Notes under the pieces: model-generated | What the model saw: only the letters and a program-made list of their open reading frames with translations | What the model was told of the DNA's origin: nothing | Database searches by the model: none | Position numbers and translations under genes: made by a program | NCBI RefSeq assembly: GCF_001424185.1 | Contig: NZ_LMOM01000043.1 | Location: forward strand, 208,001 to 272,000 | Direction: 5' to 3' | DNA length: 64,000 bases | Source: Deinococcus sp. Leaf326 | GTDB lineage: Bacteria; Deinococcota; Deinococci; Deinococcales; Deinococcaceae | Part shown: positions 28,145 to 37,304 of the stretch, in pieces | Layout of the letters: every line of letters starts with the position of its first letter | Position numbering within the stretch: the first letter of the stretch is position 1

Positions 28145-28702
28145 TCAGGCGTCCGGGGTCATCGCCTGCATGGCGCGCAGGACCGTCGCCATGTGTGTGT
28201 CGAGGTCTACGCCGAGCTCACGGGCGCCCTGCTCGACCTCGTCGCGGTTCACCCCGGCCGCAAAGGCCCGGTTCCTGAAGCGCTTCTTCAGGCTGCTCAG
28301 TTCGATCCCCCGCACGTCCCTGTCGGGGCGCACGAGGGCGGCGGCCTGCACCAGCCCGGTCAGTTCGTCCACAGCGAACAGGGTCTGCGAGAGCCGGGTG
28401 GTGCGCGGCGTGCCTGTGTGGGCCGCGTGGCCCATGACCGCGTCGAGGATCTCGGGGGCCGTGTCGGTGTTTTCTCGCAGGTACGCTACGGCCCAGGCGG
28501 GGTGTTCGTCCGGGTGGCGCTCGTAGTCGAAGTCGTGCAGCAGCCCGGCGACGGCGTAGGTCTCCTCGTCCGCCGCCTCGCCCAGGCTGGCCCAGTGGCG
28601 GGCATAGGCGCGCATCGCTGCCTCGACGTTCAGCATGTGGCGCCGCAGCGATTCGGAGGGCGTGTGTTCCAGCATCAGGGCGTAGGCCTGCTCGCGGTTC
28701 AT
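28145..28702 (-). CDS. HD domain-containing protein
   Basis: A 185-residue all-helical hydrolase of the HD superfamily. The likely metal ligands are His in LRRHMLNVEAAM, the HD pair in AGLLHDFDYERHPDEHP and later residues in FAVDELTG. It resembles YqeK-like or tRNA-associated HD proteins, but the substrate is not defined. ATG 28702 is chosen because TAGACT lies seven bases upstream (leaderless). Confidence 0.85.
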   Translation of the reverse strand: MNREQAYALMLEHTPSESLRRHMLNVEAAMRAYARHWASLGEAADEETYAVAGLLHDFDYERHPDEHPAWAVAYLRENTDTAPEILDAVMGHAAHTGTPRTTRLSQTLFAVDELTGLVQAAALVRPDRDVRGIELSSLKKRFRNRAFAAGVNRDEVEQGARELGVDLDTHMATVLRAMQAMTPDA

Positions 28703-28805
28703 GCCCCCCAGTCTAGGGTCGGGGACCGTGCCGTGCCGGCTCACCGGAGCAAAACCGCCGCCGGGAAGGTCCGGGCGGCGATGGGGTTGGGGTTGCCCGG
28801 CGGGC

Positions 28806-29366
28806 TTACTGGGCGCCCAGGTACTGCGCCCATACGGGTTGCCAGTGCGCGAACTGGCCGTGGGCGTAGACCCCGAAGCTCGGCGCGCGCGGGCGCGTGC
28901 GCAGCGGCATGCCGGCTTCGTCGGGCGTGCGGTTGCCCTTGCGCTGGTTGCACGCGCGGCAGGCGGTGGTCACGTTGTCCCAGCCGTGGCGCCCGCCCCG
29001 CGAGCGCGGCATGACGTGGTCGAGCGTGAGGTCGTCGCCGCTGCCGCAGTACTGGCACACGAAGGTGTCGCGACGCAGCACGTTGCGCCGGTTGAACGGC
29101 ACCGGGTGCACGCGCGGCCGGCGCACGTAGCGCCGCAGCCGGATCACGCTGGGAATCGGCAGGACGGTGCTGGGCGATCGCACCACCTCCTCGCTGTTTT
29201 GCAGCACCTCGGCCACGCCGTACTGGAGCAGCGTGATCGCGCGCTTGGCGCTCGTGACGTGCAGCGGTTCGTAGGACGCGTTGAGCACCAAGACGCGCGG
29301 CGCGTTCAGGTCCGGCGCCGTGCGCGGTCGTTGGACTTCTTCCCCTCCAGTTCCGGCCGTGTTCAT
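28806..29366 (-). CDS. HNH endonuclease
   Basis: A 186-residue protein of the chromosomal HNH family. The N-terminal part has VLVLNASYEPLHVTSAKRA, typical of this family. The HNH fold is in CQYCGSGDDLTLDHVMPRS, then NVTTACRACNQRKGN, with four zinc cysteines. It is common as a single chromosomal gene in actinobacteria and deinococci with no known target; not obviously part of a restriction system. TAGAAT lies five bases before ATG. Confidence 0.9.
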   Translation of the reverse strand: MNTAGTGGEEVQRPRTAPDLNAPRVLVLNASYEPLHVTSAKRAITLLQYGVAEVLQNSEEVVRSPSTVLPIPSVIRLRRYVRRPRVHPVPFNRRNVLRRDTFVCQYCGSGDDLTLDHVMPRSRGGRHGWDNVTTACRACNQRKGNRTPDEAGMPLRTRPRAPSFGVYAHGQFAHWQPVWAQYLGAQ

Positions 29367-29542
29367 GCCCCATTCTAGGGCGCGGCCATCAGGGAAATGT
29401 TGCGCCAGGTGGCTTACGCCGGCCCAGTTCGTTCACGCAGGGACGCGGCCTGGACGGCCGGAGGAGAGACGCGGTCTCCGGGGCCACCGGGGCGTCTCTG
29501 GGGTGCGTGTCCGGCCACGTTGTCCGTACCCCGGCTCCAGCC

Positions 29543-30193
29543 TCAACCGGGGCGCAGGCCGCCGCGCATGAGTTCCAGGGTGCCGTCGGCGATGTACTGC
29601 ACGGCCAGTGCGCCCAGCAGCACGCCCAGGACGCGCGTGACCACATGCACGCCCGTCACGCCGATGACCCGCCCGATCTGGCCGCTCAGGCGCAGGGCGA
29701 GGTAGCACAGCCACAGCACCACGCCCGTCATGGCGAAGACCGCCAGCAGCAGCACCGGGTTGCCGTGCGCCGTGTTCGCCTGGATCATGATGCTCGCCAG
29801 CGTGCCCGGCCCCGCGATGAGCGGAATCGCCAGCGGAAACACGCTGATGTCCTGGCGTTCCTGGGCCTCGCGCTCTTCCTCGGGCGTCTCCTTGCTGCCG
29901 CTGGGACGCGCGAAGACCATATCCAGCGCGATCATGAACAGCAGGATGCCCCCCGCGATCCGGAAGGCGCTCAGGCTGATGCCCAGGTGTTCGAGCAGCG
30001 CCCGGCCCACCAGCCCGAACACCAGGATGATGCCGCCGGCCACCAGGGCCGCCTTGAGGGCGATGCGGCGGCGCTCGAAGGCCGGGCGGTTGCCCGCCAG
30101 GCCGATGAAGATGGGCGCCAGCCCGATGGGATCCATGACCACCAGCATGGTCAGAAAGGTCTGCGTGACGATCGCCACGATCTCGGAGGTCAT
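29543..30193 (-). CDS. MarC family integral membrane protein
   Basis: A 216-residue protein with six predicted helices. Family blocks are [19 protein letters not shown] near the N-terminus and [19 protein letters not shown] in the middle. MarC proteins (NAAT family) are membrane proteins without an agreed substrate. The start overlaps the XRE regulator stop (TGATG; an alternative GTG one codon earlier gives GTGA). The coupling implies control by that regulator. Confidence 0.9.
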   Translation of the reverse strand: MTSEIVAIVTQTFLTMLVVMDPIGLAPIFIGLAGNRPAFERRRIALKAALVAGGIILVFGLVGRALLEHLGISLSAFRIAGGILLFMIALDMVFARPSGSKETPEEEREAQERQDISVFPLAIPLIAGPGTLASIMIQANTAHGNPVLLLAVFAMTGVVLWLCYLALRLSGQIGRVIGVTGVHVVTRVLGVLLGALAVQYIADGTLELMRGGLRPG

Positions 30194-30417
30194 CACGGCC
30201 GCGCTCCCTGGTCACTCCGGGGCTGCACCCTGAGTTCGAGCCCCAGCATGTCCAGGATGGCCGAGAGATGCGAGGTCGGTATGCTCTTGCCGCCGCCGAC
30301 GAACTGCGCGACGGCGGGCTGCGAGATTCCCAGGCGCTCGGCCAGCGCGGTCTGAAAACCGCGTGGCTGCGCCCGAATCTGTTCGCGAAGGTAGTGTTCA
30401 GTCTGTTCCCAGTTCAT
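30193..30417 (-). CDS. XRE-family helix-turn-helix regulator
   Basis: A 74-residue single-domain DNA-binding protein. The HTH is [20 protein letters not shown], followed by [17 protein letters not shown]. It is just the DNA-binding domain with no effector domain. It is translationally coupled to the MarC gene. Two direct repeats (AGACTAT-C/G-AT) flank its putative -10 region, suggesting autoregulation. Confidence 0.85.
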   Translation of the reverse strand: MNWEQTEHYLREQIRAQPRGFQTALAERLGISQPAVAQFVGGGKSIPTSHLSAILDMLGLELRVQPRSDQGARP

Positions 30418-30423
30418 CCGGCC

Positions 30424-30456
30424 AGACTATCATGTTTATAATCTACAGACTATGAT
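30424..30456. promoter_or_regulatory. Candidate operator: paired direct repeats at the XRE promoter
   Basis: AGACTATCAT (30424-30433) and AGACTATGAT (30447-30456) lie 23 bp apart, about two helical turns, on either side of an AT-rich TATAAA-like -10 on the leftward strand (30435-30440). It ends seven bases before the XRE start codon. Confidence 0.45.
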
Positions 30457-30620
30457 TTGTGTCCTCCTGGCGGGTGACTAGGGGCCGGACACTCCGAGCT
30501 GTCATTCGAGATCAAAATACCGGCAAAGTTTGCGCAGTTGTTAAGGAAGAACAAACGTCTCCGAGTAGGCTATGCAGCTCTGCGGGAAAGTATGCAGCGG
30601 TAGTGGACTGGATACCGGGC

Positions 30621-31457
30621 TCAGCTCTGCTTCGCGCCGCCCTGCGCTTCGAGGGCTACGGGCTGCCATTCACGCCATAGGGCGAGGCGGCTCTCGTAGT
30701 CGCGGGTGGCGATGGCCAGCGGCGCCTCACCGAAGAACACGCGCAGCGGTGGCTCGGCGGCGTCCACAATCTTCAGGATGGGACTGCGGGTGGCCTGCGG
30801 GTCGCCGGGAGCGGCCACGCGGGTCGCGCGCGCCTGCCTCATCTGTTCGTGGACCTCGGCGTAGGCCTCCATGGGCTGCGCGTGTCGGGCCGAGCTGCCG
30901 CCCCAGTCGGTGTCGAATCCGCCCGGCTCAATCAGGGTGACGAAGATCCCCAGGGGCCGCACCTCGGTCGCCAGCGCCTGGCTGAAGCCCTCAAGGGCCC
31001 ACTTGGAGGCGTTGTAGATACCGATGCCCCCGAAGGCGCTGATCCCGCCGATGCTCGACACCTGGATGATGTGGCCGCTGCCCTGCTGGCGCAGAAAGGG
31101 CAGCGCCGCCTGCGTGACCCACAACGCCCCGAACACGTTCGTCTCGAACTGGTCGCGCACCTCGGCCTCGCTGAGTTCCTCGATCAGGCCGAACTGTCCG
31201 TACCCCGCGTTGTTCACGACGACGTCCAGCCGCCCAAAATGCTCGTGGGCCTGCCTGACGGCCGCAAAGGCCGCCTCGCGGCTGTTCACGTCCAGCGTGA
31301 GGGGCAATACCGCGTCGCCGTACTTTTCGGCCAGCCCGTGCAGGCTCGCCGCGTCGCGGGCGGTGGCCGCCACCTTGTCGCCGCGTTCCAGCGCCGCGTC
31401 GGCCCACTCGTACCCGAATCCCCTTGACGTCCCCGTGATGAACCAGACCTTGCTCAT
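30621..31457 (-). CDS. Short-chain dehydrogenase/reductase
   Basis: A 278-residue classical SDR. The cofactor motif is TGTSRGFG, then NNAGYG. The catalytic Ser is in QVSSIGG, and YNASKWALEG is the YxxxK motif. The C-terminal half matches the oxidoreductase branch that often accompanies stress genes, with no substrate clear. GGGGAGG lies six bases before ATG. No partner gene in the same direction is close enough for an operon. Confidence 0.92.
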   Translation of the reverse strand: MSKVWFITGTSRGFGYEWADAALERGDKVAATARDAASLHGLAEKYGDAVLPLTLDVNSREAAFAAVRQAHEHFGRLDVVVNNAGYGQFGLIEELSEAEVRDQFETNVFGALWVTQAALPFLRQQGSGHIIQVSSIGGISAFGGIGIYNASKWALEGFSQALATEVRPLGIFVTLIEPGGFDTDWGGSSARHAQPMEAYAEVHEQMRQARATRVAAPGDPQATRSPILKIVDAAEPPLRVFFGEAPLAIATRDYESRLALWREWQPVALEAQGGAKQS

Positions 31458-31607
31458 GTGTGCCTCCCCGGTCCGCCGCTTGCTCGCCGGTCCGTTCTCC
31501 AGCGCGGCGCGAACCGTTCGCCGCTCTGGATACGCGCTCTGACAGGCTGGGACGGTAAGGCCGGCAGGTTTCTGAACGCCGGGCCAAGGGAGCGCCCGGC
31601 AGGAGGA

Positions 31608-32291
31608 TCAGGGCCGCACGTCGATCTCTAGCGACCCGTCCGCGGCGACGGCCCGGCCGTCCGGGGCCGTCTGGCTGGCCTGCACGCCCGCCGTGAAGGT
31701 GTTGATGGGCGCGCCCGCCAGGACCGTCACACGGACCGGAAAGATCTCGCCGACGCGCACCGCCGTCTTGGGCAGCGTGACGACCACGCTGGGCGTGCTG
31801 CTCTGGGCACTCAACTGGAACACGCCGGGGTGCGTCTGGGGAGTGTACCCGCCGATCCGGCCGGTCAGGTCGCGCGACTCGCCCGCCCGCAGCGAGAGCG
31901 TGCTGACCGAGCGGGTGCCCGGCGCGGCCAGGACCACGTAGCCGCCCGCGCAGCCGGTGGTGCGCAGTTCGCCGATGTCGCGTGCGCCCACGTACAGCGC
32001 CGGCATCAGCGAGGCGACGACCAGCCCCAGGCCCAGGGCGGCGCGGCGTGGGCGGCGCCAGCTCAGCGCCGTGAAGCCCAGTCCGCCGGGGCCCAGCAGC
32101 AGCGGCATCGCCAGCGAAAGCAGCGTGCGCCCCGCGCACGGCGTGGTGAGCAGGGCGTCGCCCAGGGCGCGTACTCCGAAGGTCAGCAGGGCGCCCAGCC
32201 CCCAGCCCAGCAAGAAGGCCGGCAGAAACTCGCGCATCCGGTAGACCGGAAAGGCCGGCGGTTCGGGGGGGGAAGAGAGCGGCGCCGTCAT
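31608..32291 (-). CDS. Membrane protein with C-terminal extracytoplasmic domain, unknown
   Basis: A 227-residue protein with about four hydrophobic segments in residues 20-100 (for example PAFLLGWGLGALLTFGV). A Thr/Val-rich beta-type domain follows from about residue 115, with two cysteines in the first half. No recognised family. TACGCT lies seven bases before ATG, suggesting leaderless transcription. It ends in SLEIDVRP. Confidence 0.55.
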   Translation of the reverse strand: MTAPLSSPPEPPAFPVYRMREFLPAFLLGWGLGALLTFGVRALGDALLTTPCAGRTLLSLAMPLLLGPGGLGFTALSWRRPRRAALGLGLVVASLMPALYVGARDIGELRTTGCAGGYVVLAAPGTRSVSTLSLRAGESRDLTGRIGGYTPQTHPGVFQLSAQSSTPSVVVTLPKTAVRVGEIFPVRVTVLAGAPINTFTAGVQASQTAPDGRAVAADGSLEIDVRP

Positions 32292-32341
32292 GTCTGCGAG
32301 CGTAGCGCCGCGTGGGGGGGACAGGTTGCTCTGCGCAGGTC

Positions 32342-35104
32342 TCAGGGACCGCCGGGCTGGGGCCGCTCCGGTCGGGGGGCGTCGTCCGGCTCAGCGGGAG
32401 CGGCGGCGGGACGCGGCGCGAATACGGCCACGAGCAGCAGGCTCAGGCCACTGACGAGGACGGCCAGGCCGGCCGCTACCCCGGGCCGGCTGTAGCTCAG
32501 GGCGTCGAACACGGCCGCCTTGACCCCCGCCGCCGCCATCAGGCCCAGGCCGGCAGTCCACAGGGCGCGCGCCTCCGGGTGGTGACCGGCGCGCGCCCGG
32601 AGGCACGCTGCCAGCCCGGTGCCCAGCAGGGCGAGGCTGGAGAGCGTGAGCCAGGGGCCGGCGTCCTGACCGGGCCACAGCAGGGCGACCAGCGGCAGCA
32701 GGGCCAGCCACCCGGCCAGCCACAACGCGCGGGCCGGCTGCGCGGGTGGCGGGAGCTGCGCCAGTGCTCCGCGCGCGCCCGGCCACTGGCGCCCGAGCCA
32801 GGTCTGCCCTCCCGGCGTGCGGGTCAGGGCCCACACGGCCAGCCCGAGAACCGGGCCCAGCGCGCTGCCCAGGCGGGGTCCGGTTTCCGGAACGTGGTCG
32901 GTCAGCCCCTGCACGGTCAGGAACAGCAGGGTACTGACCGCCCCCAGCCCCAGCAGGATGTCGGCGCGCCGCCGGCCCAGGCGCAGCGGGCGCGTGGCCG
33001 CCAGCAGGGCGACCAGGGCCAGCGCCGCGCCCCAGTCGCCGGCCACCAGGGCCAGCGCCAGTATGGGCACCAGCAGCGCGAGGGCGGCGGCTTCGGCCCA
33101 GGGGCGCGCGCGGCCGGCGCTGCGGCGCGTGGCCAGCAGCGACAGGGCGGCCACAGCACTGCCCAGCAGGGCGGGCCAGCGCAGAGTGTGGTCGCCGGCC
33201 CAGACGAGCAGACCTAGGGCGCCCAGCGCCGTTCCCGGTGCCCCGGCCCACCACAGCGTGCGCCGCAGCGCGCCGGACCAGCGCCGACCGGGAAAGAGGC
33301 CCGGGGAGAGGCGGCGTAGCGTCCACAGCCCCGCCCCCAGCGCCAGGGTGCCCAGCAGCGCGGGCCAGAGCGGGGGCAGCGAGAGGGCCAGTGCCGCGCT
33401 GCACAGGCCCGCGAGCAGCGGGGCGCTCAGGCGGGGGCGGACCGGCCGGGCCACTGGCGCGGACGCCGGCCCTTCCGGCCGTGCGGGGCGGGGGCGCGTG
33501 GTCCAGCGGTCGGCCCCCAGTCGCAGCGCGCCTGTCAGGCCCAGCAGGGCCGGCACGGTGGCCGTCCAGCCGCCCGCCGGTGCCGACCACAGGGCGCTGG
33601 CCACCAGCACCCCGGCCCCCACCCGCAGCCACAGCCGGCTGCGCCCCCCGGTGCCCAGCGCCAGCAGGGCCAGCCCCAACGAGGCGAGGGCGGCCGCGTC
33701 CCCGCGTGGTCCCGTCAGCGCGAGCAGGCCGGCGCCGGCCACGGCGCTGGCGCCGGCCGTCAGGGCGCTGCGCAGCGCCCCCGGCAGCGAGGCTTCGCCG
33801 AGATCCCGCCGGGCCGGTTGCGCTCCGGTCCGCCAGGCCCACGCCGCCGCGCCGACCAGGGCCCCCAGGACGGCCAGCGCCAGCCCGGTGGCCGCCACCG
33901 GAAGCGGCCGCAGTTCCAGCACGGTGCCCACGGCGGCGGCCGTCAGCACCTGCGGCGCGAGGGTCGCCCAGCCCACCGCGAGGGGCAGAGGCCCGGCGCC
34001 GTGGGCGCTGTCAGCCTGCCGGGTACGCAGCAGGGTCAGGGCCGGGGCCAGTGCCAGCACCCCGAAGCCCACCCAGAAGGCCAGGGCCCAGGGCTGCGGC
34101 CCGGCGGGGCCGCTCAGCAGCAGGACCTCGGCAATCAGTCTCCGGCCCCCCGGATCACCGGCGAGGGTCGGCAGCCCCAGGCTGTCTCGCCCCCAGGCCG
34201 GCAGGTGGCTGAACGACGCGGCAGCCCAGCCTACCGGGACCGCGCCCGCCACGCCCAGCGTGAGGGCCAGCGCGGCGTCGTGACCGGGCGTGGCCCCGGC
34301 CCCAGGGCCCTGCGCCTCGCCCGTTTCCCGACGGGGCCACACGGCAGCGGCCGCCAGGACCAGCGTCAGCCCGGCGGCCGGAATCGACCAGCGGCCCAGG
34401 TCGTCGGCGAGCATCCAGACGCTCAGGGCCGCGCCGCCTACCGCCAGCGCCCCCAGCAGGGGTTCGTCGCGGCGGCGGCTGTCCCATACGAGCGCCGCGC
34501 TCAGGGCCAGCAGCCCCAGCAGCGCCGCGGCGGGGCCCCAGGGACCGGGCAACCACACGAGGCGCTGCGCCGTACCCCCCAGGCCCAGGGCCGTGACCCC
34601 GTAGCCCAGTCCGCGCAGCGCCCCCGACACCGGCCAGGGCACCAGGCGCGCCGTGGCGTACAGCAGCCCCCCGAAGGCGAAGACAGCCAGCAGCAGCGTC
34701 CAGCCGGGCAGGCCCAGGGCCCGCAGCGTGAAGGCCAGTCCTCCCAGGACCAGCGCGCCCCCCAGCACACTGATGCGCGCCCGGCTGTATTCCGGTGCCC
34801 ACAGCGCAGAGCTGCCCCGGCGCCCGGGCCGTGGAGGTCTGGGCCGTGGGGTTCTGGGCGGCGCCTCGCCGGGCCAGACGGGGGGGAGGTCGGCAGCCGG
34901 GGGCGGCGCCGCGCCGGGCGCCCCGCTGTTCACCGGCTGCGCCTCCTCTTCCGGCGGGGGCCGCAGACGAAGGAGCAGCGCCCGGTGGGCCGCTTCCAGG
35001 CGCGCCAGCCGCTCCTGCGTCTCGTCCGCGCGGCGCAGGGCCTCGCGCGCCTGGGCAAAGGCGATGACCGCCATGAGCAGCGCCACCACGGTGAGGGCAA
35101 CCAT
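32342..35104 (-). CDS. Large polytopic membrane protein (DUF2339-like)
   Basis: A 920-residue protein. An N-terminal helix (MVALTVVALLMAVIAFAQ) leads into a coiled coil (REALRRADETQERLARLEAA), then a Pro-rich linker. About 25 Leu/Ala-rich membrane segments follow to the C-terminus. This order (helix, coiled coil, many helices) is typical of DUF2339. Function unknown. ATG 35104 is preferred because an upstream in-frame TTG has no support. It lies 97 bp after the Fur-family gene. Confidence 0.75.
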   Translation of the reverse strand: MVALTVVALLMAVIAFAQAREALRRADETQERLARLEAAHRALLLRLRPPPEEEAQPVNSGAPGAAPPPAADLPPVWPGEAPPRTPRPRPPRPGRRGSSALWAPEYSRARISVLGGALVLGGLAFTLRALGLPGWTLLLAVFAFGGLLYATARLVPWPVSGALRGLGYGVTALGLGGTAQRLVWLPGPWGPAAALLGLLALSAALVWDSRRRDEPLLGALAVGGAALSVWMLADDLGRWSIPAAGLTLVLAAAAVWPRRETGEAQGPGAGATPGHDAALALTLGVAGAVPVGWAAASFSHLPAWGRDSLGLPTLAGDPGGRRLIAEVLLLSGPAGPQPWALAFWVGFGVLALAPALTLLRTRQADSAHGAGPLPLAVGWATLAPQVLTAAAVGTVLELRPLPVAATGLALAVLGALVGAAAWAWRTGAQPARRDLGEASLPGALRSALTAGASAVAGAGLLALTGPRGDAAALASLGLALLALGTGGRSRLWLRVGAGVLVASALWSAPAGGWTATVPALLGLTGALRLGADRWTTRPRPARPEGPASAPVARPVRPRLSAPLLAGLCSAALALSLPPLWPALLGTLALGAGLWTLRRLSPGLFPGRRWSGALRRTLWWAGAPGTALGALGLLVWAGDHTLRWPALLGSAVAALSLLATRRSAGRARPWAEAAALALLVPILALALVAGDWGAALALVALLAATRPLRLGRRRADILLGLGAVSTLLFLTVQGLTDHVPETGPRLGSALGPVLGLAVWALTRTPGGQTWLGRQWPGARGALAQLPPPAQPARALWLAGWLALLPLVALLWPGQDAGPWLTLSSLALLGTGLAACLRARAGHHPEARALWTAGLGLMAAAGVKAAVFDALSYSRPGVAAGLAVLVSGLSLLLVAVFAPRPAAAPAEPDDAPRPERPQPGGP

Positions 35105-35201
35105 AAGGCAGCTTACGGGGCCGGGCAGGCCGGTGGGGCGCAGATGGAACGCGGCCCAGGACAAGTCGAAGTCCTGAGCCGCGTTGCCTTGTTGGTCGGT
35201 G

Positions 35202-35600
35202 CTAGTTGGCCGCGCGCTCGGCGCAGCCGGGGCACACGCCCATGAATTCCAGGCGGACGTCGGTCACCTGAAAGCCGCTGGGCAGCGCGGCTTTGGGCAG
35301 GTAGGGCAGCGCGCCGACCTCCACGTCAAAAATCGCTCCGCAGCCCCGGCACACGGCGTGGTGGTGTTCCTCACCCTCGTGGCGGTAGTCGTAGCGCGTG
35401 GCCTGCCCGGCGCGCTCAATGGTGACCAGAACGCCGTCGCGGACGAGTGCGTCGAGGGTCCGGTACACGGTGCCCAGGCTCACGCTGGGCAGTTGCGTGC
35501 GCACGGCCGCGTGGACCCCAGCCGCGTCGGGATGGGCACGCGACGTCCGCAGAACCTCGATCACCGCCGCGCGCTGCTTGGTTTGCCGCACCATCGTCAT
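35202..35600 (-). CDS. Fur/PerR/Zur-family metal-dependent repressor
   Basis: A 132-residue regulator. The winged HTH includes GVHAAVRTQLPSVSLGTVYR. The metal-binding part has EEHHHAVCRGCGAIFDVE and CPGCAE, giving HHH and two CxxC pairs for the structural zinc. Members sense Fe, Zn, Mn or peroxide; which one is not decided here. ATG 35600 is chosen because TAGAGT lies eight bases upstream (leaderless); an earlier in-frame TTG would overlap that box. Confidence 0.9.
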   Translation of the reverse strand: MTMVRQTKQRAAVIEVLRTSRAHPDAAGVHAAVRTQLPSVSLGTVYRTLDALVRDGVLVTIERAGQATRYDYRHEGEEHHHAVCRGCGAIFDVEVGALPYLPKAALPSGFQVTDVRLEFMGVCPGCAERAAN

Positions 35601-35689
35601 AATGCCGCACTCTAGCAAACCCCCCCCAACCCTGCCGGAACCTCGCTCACGGTGCGCCGGGAGGCGGTAGAGCGCCGATCTCTGTACCG

Positions 35690-35734
35690 GGTTCAGTTGC
35701 CTTTCGTTCGGCTTTTCCCGTAGAACACTGAACC
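35690..35734. promoter_or_regulatory. Inverted repeat around the birA promoter (candidate BirA operator)
   Basis: GGTTCAGT (35690-35697) and ACTGAACC (35727-35734) are perfect reverse complements separated by 29 bp. Between them lie TTGCCT (35697-35702), an 18-bp spacer and TAGAAC (35721-35726), a plausible promoter. The right arm sits at the start of transcription, three bases before ATG. Group II biotin ligases commonly repress biotin genes this way. Confidence 0.5.
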
Positions 35735-35736
35735 GA

Positions 35737-36693
35737 ATGCCCCAGCGTCTGCTTCCCCTGCTCAGCGACCGGCCCCAGTCGGGCGAGACGCTGGGCGCGC
35801 GTCTGGGCGTAAACCGCGTGACGGTCAGTACCCTGGCCCACCGCCTGCAGGAAGACGGGGTGCCCCTGCGGATCTCGCGTGCCGGCTACGCCCTCGACCC
35901 CGGGACGCCGACCCCGGCGCTGGTCGAAGTGCGCGGCGAATTTGGACGGGCCATGCGCTACGCCGGAACGGTCGTCAGTACCCAGGACGAGATCCGTGCC
36001 TGGGCCGACGAGGTGGGCGAGCCCGCCCCGCACGGCGCGGTGTTTGTGGCCGAGCGCCAGACCGGGGGCCGGGGCCGGCGGGGCCGCGCCTGGGACACCC
36101 GCAGCGGAGTGCTGGTCTTCAGCGTGCTGCTGCGCCGCGACCTGTCGCTGGCCGAGCTGGCCCTGGCCCCGCTGGCGGCCGGGGTCGCCCTGCACGCGGC
36201 GGCGACGCGGGGGGTGCCCGATCTGCCCCTGGGCCTGAAATGGCCCAACGACCTGCTCGCGCCGGGCGGGCGCAAGGTGGCGGGCATCCTGCTCGAGGCC
36301 GAGCTGCGCGGCGAGGAGGCGCGCCGGGCGGTGCTGGGCATCGGCGTGAACGTCGCGTCGGCCCCGCCCAGCGCAGCGCACCTGGGCGAGTGGCGCCCCG
36401 GCCTGACCCGTGCCGAGCTGCTGGGCGACACGCTCGCGGCGCTGGAGCACTGGCTGACGCAGCCCCCCGGCACCGTCCTGGACGCCTGGCGCGCCGCGAG
36501 CGTGACTCTGGGCCGCGCGGTCGAGGTCGCCACGCCGCGTGGCCTGGTCGCGGGCTTGGCTGAGGATCTCGACACCAGCGGCAGCCTGCTCGTCCGCAGC
36601 GCCTCCGGCACTCTGCACACCGTCAGCGCCGGGGACGTGCAGCTCGTCGGCGCGCTTTCGCCCTCTTTCCCCTCTCAAGGAGACCTGCCATGA
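35737..36693 (+). CDS. birA: Biotin-[acetyl-CoA-carboxylase] ligase / biotin repressor
   Basis: A 318-residue group II biotin protein ligase. The N-terminal wHTH (ETLGARLGVNRVTVSTLAHR) can bind DNA. The catalytic domain has GRGRRGRAW (biotinyl-AMP loop) and LKWPNDLL, and LGIGVNVASAP. The C-terminal SH3-like domain follows. It attaches biotin to carboxylase carrier protein and likely represses biotin genes. The end overlaps bioY by 4 bp. Confidence 0.95.
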   Translation: MPQRLLPLLSDRPQSGETLGARLGVNRVTVSTLAHRLQEDGVPLRISRAGYALDPGTPTPALVEVRGEFGRAMRYAGTVVSTQDEIRAWADEVGEPAPHGAVFVAERQTGGRGRRGRAWDTRSGVLVFSVLLRRDLSLAELALAPLAAGVALHAAATRGVPDLPLGLKWPNDLLAPGGRKVAGILLEAELRGEEARRAVLGIGVNVASAPPSAAHLGEWRPGLTRAELLGDTLAALEHWLTQPPGTVLDAWRAASVTLGRAVEVATPRGLVAGLAEDLDTSGSLLVRSASGTLHTVSAGDVQLVGALSPSFPSQGDLP

Positions 36694-37277
36694 CCCAGAC
36701 CATCTATCCCACCCTGTCCCGCACGCTGGCCCCCGCCCGCAGCCTCACCCGCAACCTGCTGCTTGTGGCGGGCGGCGCGGCTTTCGTCTTGCTGCTCGCG
36801 CAGGCCGAACTGCCCCTCCAGCCGGTGCCAGTCACTCTTCAGACCCTCGGCGTGCTGCTGGTCGGCGCGGCCTTGGGCTGGAAACGCGGCTTCGCGGCGC
36901 TGGCGCTGTACCTCGCGCTGGGCGCGGCAGGCCTGCCGGTCTTTTCGGGCGGCAGCGGCACCTTCGCCAAATTCCTGGGGCCGACCGGTGGCTACCTGCT
37001 GAGCTACCCGCTGGCCGCCGCGCTCGTGGGCTTCCTGGCGCAGCGCTTCGGGCTGGACCGCCGGGTGTGGGGCGCAGCTCTGGCCATGCTGGCGGGCAGC
37101 GCCGTCATCTACGCACTGGGTCTGCCCTGGCTGGGCGCCGTGACCGGCCTGCGCGGGTCGGCGCTGTTGCACGCAGGCCTCACGCCGTTCGTATTGGGCG
37201 ACGCGCTCAAGCTGGGGCTGGCCGCCCTGCTGCTGCCGGGGGTCTGGCGTTTTTTTAATAAAACCCATTTACGCTAG
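36690..37277 (+). CDS. bioY: Biotin transporter BioY
   Basis: A 195-residue S-component of an ECF-type vitamin importer with six helices. Family block seen: LALYLALGAAGLPVFSGG then FLGPTGGYLLSYPLAA. No EcfA/T genes are adjacent. Its last codons are AT-rich (FFNKTHLR), marking the border with the inserted low-GC island, so the natural C-terminus may have been altered. Coupled to birA by ATGA. Confidence 0.94.
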   Translation: MTQTIYPTLSRTLAPARSLTRNLLLVAGGAAFVLLLAQAELPLQPVPVTLQTLGVLLVGAALGWKRGFAALALYLALGAAGLPVFSGGSGTFAKFLGPTGGYLLSYPLAAALVGFLAQRFGLDRRVWGAALAMLAGSAVIYALGLPWLGAVTGLRGSALLHAGLTPFVLGDALKLGLAALLLPGVWRFFNKTHLR

Positions 37278-37304
37278 AGGACTGAACTAGTCTAAGTTGC
37301 ACCT

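Noticed and set aside
30459..30620. AT-richer stretch with a frame reading KFAQLLRKNKRLRVGYAAL
   Set aside because: It looks like a helix-turn-helix-like remnant, but there is no start codon and the piece is too short to assign.
32312..35245. Long rightward frames across the DUF2339-like gene
   Set aside because: Products are Gln/Arg/Gly-rich composition artefacts; the leftward frame has membrane helices and a coiled coil.
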